From the NCBI GenBank assembly GCA_007449985.2, contig VIIQ02000649.1, positions 248,001 through 312,000 of the forward strand: 64,000 nucleotides of DNA, read 5' to 3'. Position numbers and translations under genes: made by a program. The notes beneath the pieces were generated by a model, which was given only the letters and a program-made list of their open reading frames with translations, did not search any database and had not been told where the DNA came from. Every line of letters starts with the position of its first letter. Position 1 is the first letter of the stretch. Below are positions 57,816 through 64,000 of the stretch, one piece after another. This stretch comes from Desmodesmus armatus (taxonomy: Eukaryota > Chlorophyta > Chlorophyceae > Sphaeropleales > Scenedesmaceae).

Positions 57816-60453
57816 AAAGGGAGCAGGCCACGTCTGCTGAACAACGAGCGGCACTCAGAGGTGACCAGCTATAAGGGTGAGTTCGATCAGCAAGCTGAGA
57901 GCTGGTCGCTTGCAGAGCTGCCAGGAAGGATCCCCAGCAGCAGAAAGCTAAAGCAGGCTTATCTATCTGTCTGGGGGCGGGAGCACACAGAGAAATTCAC
58001 TCGTCATGTTTTGTCGTCCATTCTTTTGTCGTGTAACCGTTGGTTCATGTATGTTTATAACGGCGAGCTCGAGTTCCTGAACTTCGTCGTGAACCTGTAA
58101 AATCGCAAAATGGCCACAAGCTCACACATAGACAGATTGTGGCTATATAAAACCGTAACCCGTCTCTTGTGCTCACAGAAAGCAAGTTGGATCAGGGACT
58201 TGCGGTGATTCCGAACCTCTGGTCGCCTAGGGAAACGCTGCCGGCCTGAGCCGGTGGCAAGCCCTAGATACTTGCAAGTAATACGCAATTGAGTCAGACA
58301 GCAGGACCTGCCCTGACTGTCTTTGCACATGCTCGGACACACTGCGCTCACGGGGGTGCCATGCACCGGCAGTACCAGGGCCTGCCAGGGGTGACTAACA
58401 GGGGCGTTCGCTGCGGCAGACCGCACAGCATGCGAGTTTCAGCCCAAGACTGGTCAGTATACATACAGTCACCCAGCCAGGTGGTGTCGGCTGTCAGTGG
58501 TGGGAGGCTGTGATGAAGCCAGGGTGGCATTCCCGGCAGCCACAGCCGCAAATTGCTCAATCAGGCACATCATTGCAGTTACACCCAGGAACATGTCCAT
58601 GGCCAGGTGCGACAACAGTAGGCCTGGTGGAGCCCAGCACATAGTATTGTCGATTGTCACTGCTCATCCCAACTTGCTTGAAGTTGATCTCCTCAGCACT
58701 CTGCTGGTGGTAACACTAAGGTGTAACTTTGATTTGAACTCTCTCTTGGAGGACATCACCCTGTTGTAATAAGATCGCAAAGGCTGAAGCTGTCGTGTCT
58801 GTCAACGAAAAGAAGTGGTGAATGATGCATATGCAGGTGCACATGCGGCTAGACGAGCTTCGGGGCCCCCAACCCTTGGCTCACTGTGACATGAAGGTGT
58901 CTGGCCAGTAGCTGCCCTTCTGCTGGGCTGGATGTTGCATCAAAGCTCCACTGTGGTCATCGATGCTGGGTCATGCTGGCTGTCCCTCCTGCTGGGCTGG
59001 GCTGGGCTGCTGCTGTCAACAACAACACTCTGACTGCAAAAGCACATGGAACATACCTGCAGAACAGCGCAGCAACAAGATGTCAGCACAGCAAAGGAGA
59101 GGGGGGTCGACCCCTGCCCCAGTGCAGGCTTATGACACCCTGTTGCTGGCCCTCCTCCAACGTGTGACCTTGTGTGACTGGCACCTGTTTCAAACATTTG
59201 CAGCTGTTGCACACGTGACAAGATCAAGTGAGATATTGAGGAAGTGAAAGAAACAAAGAGAGAGGATGGTCACACTGTCTGATGGTCTGTTGCTGGGTAT
59301 GTGTTGTATGTGCTGTTTTGGGGTGTGCTTATCAGCAGTGACAGTCGGTTGTGACTTGTTGTCGAAACGAGAGCATCGGCCAGTGTTTTGCTAGGGTGGT
59401 GTTGTATCCAGTCTAGTGTAGTTCATGTGTAGGACATCACCCTGTTGTGTGCACCCAGACGGCTCGCGACATGCATGACAGCTGCTTCAGCGCTTGGAAT
59501 TTTAGTGTCTTGTGGCAACCATATACGGTATGCACATTGTGTGTGTGCCCCAACAATGCAAATCCCTGGACATTCGCAGTTCAATAAAGATTATGTGCCA
59601 CCCACACATGCCCATCGTGGGTGGCCCTCAACCATTCAACTCCCTGGACATTTGCAGTTGTACTGCATCCCGTGACTGCTCATCACCACCCATGTGCCCT
59701 TGCAGCCTGTGTGAAAGAAATAGTTACATGTTTGTGCAATGTGTGCTTGCCTTGATGGCCTCAGATTGTGTTCAGCTCAACCTGATGGCTACTCCTGAGG
59801 TGAGCAAACCAACGCTGCAACTGCATACACCATGTCAGTCTACACATCGTTGTGTAATACAGTAGCCACCCTGTGACACTGCAGGGCACACCTTTGCCAC
59901 CAGCAAGGGTCAGCGGGCTGTGTCAAGCCACAGTAGATGCTATCATCACCACGGCAACATCTGCCCATGCCTGCTGTCACAGATACACACAGCAGCCTCA
60001 ATCATCACACCCCCTTGCTGCCCAGGGTCGCTTTCAACTCCCTCAGCTGCTGCAAGCTGTCCCCTGCCTGCCGTCAGCAACACGTACAACAGCTGCTTCA
60101 CTCACTGCACCCGATCAGCACCCTTGGCTTATCTGGGTTGCCTTGCTCAGTATGCCCTGTTGGCTCCTGAGGGCTGTGTTCAGCACCTGCAGGCGCTGCA
60201 ACTGGGCCCTGCCTACAGCACCATCCAATCATGCATGCCTAAGCCCTCAGAACCAGCTTCAGCCCCTCAGGGGCTGCAAGCTGGCCCTGCTTTCAGCACC
60301 AACTGCGATACCTGATGCTGGTGGCAAAGGTTGATCGCTGTATGCCCAAAGGACCTCAACAGGCTGTCACCGTGTCACCCCAACAGCAGCTGTCCCCTGC
60401 CTGCTGTCGCAGACGTCATAAAGTCACATGTCAACATACACCAGCAGCCTCAC
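57816..60453. other. intergenic region between MIS12-like and secreted glycosidase genes
   Basis: This 2.6-kb stretch holds the promoter of the secreted protein (right of 57815) and the 3' flank of the MIS12-like gene. I find no gene. 59560-59660 has a short direct repeat built on CCCTGGACATTYGCAGTT. 59935-60450 looks like diverged tandem copies of sequence at the end of the MIS12-like last exon. Confidence 0.45.
59935..60453. repeat. degenerate tandem units downstream of the MIS12-like gene
   Basis: Blocks resembling CTCCTTCAGCTGCTGCAAGC, the sequence coding LQQLKEL in the last MIS12-like exon (near 60490-60515), recur at about 60038-60060 (CTCCCTCAGCTGCTGCAAGC). Weaker versions occur near 60185-60205 and 60265-60290. 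CCTGCTGTC and CAGCAGCCTCA blocks recur with them. This suggests old unequal duplications of the gene's 3' end. Confidence 0.45.
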
Positions 60454-62756
60454 TCACTGCCCCCCACTGGCACCCAATGCCGCATTCAGCTCCTTCAGCT
60501 GCTGCAAGCTGGCTCCCGTGTCTAGCATCATCTGCCGCACCTGCTGCTCAACACCCTCCGCAACATCCTGGCCACTACCTGGCCTCCCGCCACCTGCTGC
60601 GGCTGCCTCGCCCTTAGCACCCCTGGCCCCAGCACGCCTCCTGCTGCTGGGTGCATCAGCAGCAGCGGCTGCTGTGGCGGCTGCTGCCAGCGCGGCAGCA
60701 ATGGGATGGTCCTGCTCCTTCTGCTGCAGCTGCTGTGCACGCTGCACCATGGGGGCCAGCTTTGAGGCCAGGGCACCGATTGCTGCTGCTTCATCCAGCA
60801 GTGGCTGACTGCTGGAGCTGACAACCTCCACCAGAGGCTTGAACGCAGCAGACCGTACGGCTGCAAGACACACAACAAACATGACGCCATGCATCACAGC
60901 ATATGCAAGGTTGAGGGTTGACACACAAGCAAGGAAGCACCATAGCTGGGTGGTAACTGACATCAGTCATTGACTACCGTGCTTTCCATCGCACGAAACA
61001 GTTGAGATGGCAGCGACATGCCAGACGAAGCAAGTGCAGGCACCAGCAAGACAGCCCGAAAGGTGGGTAATCTGCATTATCGGCAGACAAGCATTGCTGA
61101 CAAGCGTGTCCAACAGCACTACACCAGCACAACACGAGCTAGTCATGCCCGTTTTGATAATCAGGCAGCCCACCTGCTTTGCTGAGGTCCTTGTCCATGT
61201 GCAGCAGCTGCTGCTTCAGCTGCCTGCACGCCAAGTGCGCCTGCAAACACAGCGGAGCGGCCAGGTCAGGCATGCAATGTGCAGCACCGGTAGGCATCTG
61301 CAGCAGCAGCCCCCATGATGCATGCACCTGCTGCAGACTGCCTTGGCATGTGAAGCATGCACAACGCAAGTGCGGCGCACACCGATTGGCAGTGCCAGGA
61401 CCTCTGCAGCATGGAGCTTACTGCATACAGCCCTAGCTGTCCCCATGCTCAGTACATGCCCACACAAGGCAAGTGCCACTGCCCCTGCTGAAGCTGGTGC
61501 TGGGAATATGTGCTGCTGCATTATGGGTACACACCTGCTGCACCTTCTCCCTGAGCTCCTGCAGCTCCCTGTCCAGCTGTGCCTCCTGTTCAGGGTCTAC
61601 TGGGTCTGGCACTGCAGGGATGGGCTGCAGCAAATATGTGGCAACACAGAGGGGAGGGGGGGCTTGGTACCTTGATAATGACAAGCAGTGCCAATGTGAA
61701 AAGGCTTTGATGTTTGTGGCCGCTTCCTGGTTGGGTGTGATGCGCAGGTGATGGAAAGGATCATGCACGAGGCTGTGGGCAGCGGCCCCTCCAGCATGTC
61801 ACACCTCGAGTTGTGCTGCAAGCAAGCTGTTGCTGATATGAAAAGGACACACAGGTGGCGCCAACACCCTGATTATAGCCCTGCATAGCAGGAGTTGCTC
61901 ACCTGCTGCACATATAGCTCTGGTGGCACATGCAGGTTGGTTGCAGCCTCGTATCGTTCAAAGTTGTCTGCTGCACGGTTCATGCTGTCAGCTGTGCGCC
62001 GCTGCACCTCTGCAAGCACCTGCAGGACAACAAACAGCCGGGAGACATATGCTGCTGTAGAGTGTGACAGTCGCTGTTGGTGTCAAGACTGAGTAACAGC
62101 TGCTGATGCGTCTTCTGATGAGCAGCACCTGCACCCGCTGCACAAGACAATCAGGCGCAACGCGTTGCCTGCTGTAGCTGTATGGCTGCTTCATAGCACT
62201 ACTACGGGCAAAATGAACCACACCTCGGATGCTGCTTCCTTGAACTGCAGCAGCTGCTCATTGATCTGCTGCTGTACTGCTGGGCAGTTGGGTGCCAAGC
62301 TGCTGTCAGCCGGCTGTTGGAACAAAGAGGACTCCAGTATAGCCCTGCAGCAGGAAAAACGTACAAAGACGGGCTGCTGTCGTTGTTGTGGTGGTCACAG
62401 CCTCAGCACAAGGGCATCAAGCACGTTGGGCAATGCACTTTGGTATGCTGCTGATGCCGCAGTACTGCTGATGTGTCCACTGGAAACTGCCGCAGGCCCA
62501 GCTCACCTTTCCAGCTGGTGAATGCCAGAAATGCTGTAGTCCAGAGCCTGTAAGCACGACACGTCCGCACTTGAGCAAGTGCCAAGCCACTGAACTGACA
62601 AGCGCTGTTGGTGCCGAGCATCAGTAACAGCAGGCTTACGATGTTGCCCAGGTCCCCCAACAGAAGTGACGGCTCAAATGAGAAGAAAGCTCTATGGTGC
62701 ATGTCAGGATCACATTCGTCCACGTTCATCAAGGCTGGGGGCTCAGTCCCTGCCAT
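60454..62756 (-). CDS. MIS12-like kinetochore protein
   Basis: Seven exons, all in phase: 62756-62640, 62547-62507, 62344-62224, 62019-61903, 61624-61535, 61240-61174 and 60860-60454, giving 319 residues. The N-terminal part contains ALDYSISGIHQLER and LLQFKEAASE. The middle reads ADNFERYEAATNLHVPPELY and then DPVDPEQEAQLDRELQELR, which parallels the 'lekyclrhcFvvPegf' and 'DaqLDslReKl' pattern of plant MIS12. The rest is predicted coiled coil (QLKQQLLHMDKDLSKA), followed by an Ala-rich low-complexity insertion and a final helix (MMLDTGASLQQLKELNAALG). MIS12 links centromeric CENP-C to the outer kinetochore. The match is moderate, and the protein is longer than plant MIS12 (about 240) because of its C-terminal extension. 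Confidence 0.6.
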
Positions 62757-63083
62757 TTTGAAGCTTCAGAGACAATCAGCACAACAATCAGCCTCGGACA
62801 CTGTCCCTGTACCAAGCTCGTGTACTGGCGACACACTGAAACCAATTGATGTTTGGGCAACCAAAGCAGCTGAGACGGGTGAAGTTGCGATCACGCACAT
62901 TTCAAACAGCAAGTTGCGTCCGTAGGTATTCTATACGTTTCAGTACGAGTTAGCAGGTCCCATGAGTACAGGACGCCATCAATCGCTTTCACCCGCACTT
63001 TGGGACCCCTCCGTAACTCTCTATACCCACCCTGCAGCTGACTGATCTGCCTTTCTCCGACACTGTCCAAGGCGCGTTCCAAG
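62757..63083. promoter_or_regulatory. divergent promoter region of the MIS12-like and SDR genes
   Basis: 327 bases separate oppositely directed start codons at 62756 (minus) and 63084 (plus). Both promoters and 5'UTRs must fit here. I see no clear core motif. Confidence 0.45.
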
Positions 63084-64000
63084 ATGGCGCTGAGAGCGTT
63101 GTCCTCTCAATTGCTTGCACTAAATAGCCCCAATTTGTATGGTAGGTTTGCCAGCTTGAAGCTCAGTCAGGGACGTCGACACTAGCATCAGCAGCAGCAG
63201 GAACGTCAGTTTAGGGTTGCCCATGGGAGCCTATGATCACAACGGTGTAGATTTCAACCGTTTTATGTTTTCAGGACGTGTGTTGGGGGTCTGTAGGCCA
63301 GTACGAGTTTGCCAAGAGTTCTGGGAGTTGCGGCAAATCACTGCACCCTACGGCAGTCATGCGGCGGCACAGCATGTATGTTGAAAGTGCATTGGCTATT
63401 GCAGCCCATGCTCATCCCACTTGTGCATTTGACAGGCCCGACAATGCGTCACAGCAGCTATGTGCTGCACGTGTTTGTATGTGTTGCCTTGTGCCAGGGC
63501 TGGCAGCAGCTGGGGCAAGGAGCCTGGTGACAGGGCGTGGCTATGCTGTGGACAGCAAGCACAGGTCTACCGACGAGATGCACAAGTACCTTGACGCCCT
63601 GTTCTGCCTGAAAGACAAGGTGGCATTGGTCACAGGTATGCAGGCTTGTGCCGGCTGGCACGAAGTGCAACGGTCATGGTCATGTAGTTTGCGTCTTGTC
63701 ATTTCAAGTCCTCAAATTGAAATGACTGAAAGCTCCTGCATAGTATTACTGCGGAGCTGTTCTAGCAACATGACGCTGCTAGCACACCAATGTCAGCCTA
63801 AGGGGCTGACCACTTGGCCAGCTACATGTCCCACACACAGGGGCAGACATGTAGCTGGCTGTAGCTGCAGATTTTGCTGCGGCAGATTTAACTTATAGGT
63901 CATAGAGCCCCCGACGCCAGGACAGCTACACTACAAAACCCTCTGCCTGGACACGTATGGCTGTGAGTGATTGTAGCTTGTAGCTGGCTTTGGTAGCGGA
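63084..64000 (+). CDS. short-chain dehydrogenase/reductase with mitochondrial presequence, 5' part only
   Basis: Exon 1 (63084-63141) and exon 2 (63498-63635) join in phase 1. They encode MALRALSSQLLALNSPNLYG, then GLAAAGARSLVTGRGYAVDS, an Arg/Ser/Ala-rich start without acidic residues that looks like a mitochondrial transit peptide. After KHRSTDEMHKYLDALF comes CLKDKVALVTG, the first beta strand and start of the TGxxxGxG nucleotide-binding motif of SDR enzymes. The exon ends at a GTATGC donor right after the first Gly of that motif. The rest lies beyond the window, so substrate and subfamily cannot be judged. 63636-64000 is intron. Confidence 0.65.
63818..63858. repeat. 13-base perfect inverted repeat in an SDR intron
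   Basis: CCAGCTACATGTC at 63818-63830 is followed after 15 bases by its complement GACATGTAGCTGG at 63846-63858. It would form a stable hairpin in RNA or DNA. It could be the edge of a small foldback element; nothing else identifies it. Confidence 0.6.

Overview
The window looks like intron-rich nuclear DNA of a chlorophyte green alga, probably Chlorophyceae. The reasons are plant-type genes (a TRS130-like TRAPPC10, a MIS12-like kinetochore protein), short GT-AG introns with GTGAGT-like donors, heavy CAG/CTG low complexity giving poly-Ala, poly-Gln and poly-Ser, and a secreted protein with a long Ser-Pro module like those of algal cell walls. I see no bacterial operons, CRISPR array, rRNA or convincing tRNA. 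Gene models were built by hand from codon phase, splice signals and remembered family patterns; no search was run.

Layout. 1-1967 is intergenic with one copy of a dispersed repeat (427-661). 1968-15309 (minus) is a tandem array of four F-box-like/leucine-rich-repeat genes with the same two-exon design. The first is broken by a foldback insertion and frameshifts, and the third has an early stop in its last exon. A fifth, diverged LRR gene lies at 16335-18297 (minus), head to head with a BTB/T1-type gene (18739-19883, plus). Then come a secreted protein with two NTF2/SnoaL-like domains (21600-24824, minus) and pseudouridine-5'-phosphate glycosidase (25406-28365, minus).

29189-41352 (minus) is a 21-exon TRAPPC10/TRS130 gene for about 2230 residues, far longer than plant TRS130. 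It shares a 332-base divergent promoter with a two-domain ZNRD2-like zinc protein (41685-44005, plus). A thiolase-fold protein (44314-48487, plus) follows; it ends in the peroxisomal signal SKL and lacks the usual thiolase nucleophilic cysteine. The second dispersed-repeat copy sits in one of its introns.

49422-57815 (minus) encodes a large secreted protein: LamG-like domain, clan GH-A-like TIM barrel, Ser-Pro linker from a GGGGCT hexamer array, galactose-binding-like domain and fibronectin III. 60454-62756 (minus) is MIS12-like. From 63084 (plus) a short-chain dehydrogenase with a mitochondrial-type presequence begins and runs off the window.

The genes look like a normal eukaryotic mix of trafficking, kinetochore, peroxisomal, pseudouridine catabolism and extracellular functions, not a co-regulated cluster. 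The most unusual items are the possibly intronised foldback insertion, the cysteine-less peroxisomal thiolase homologue, the secreted glycosidase-like protein, and single-base frameshifts in otherwise well conserved genes.
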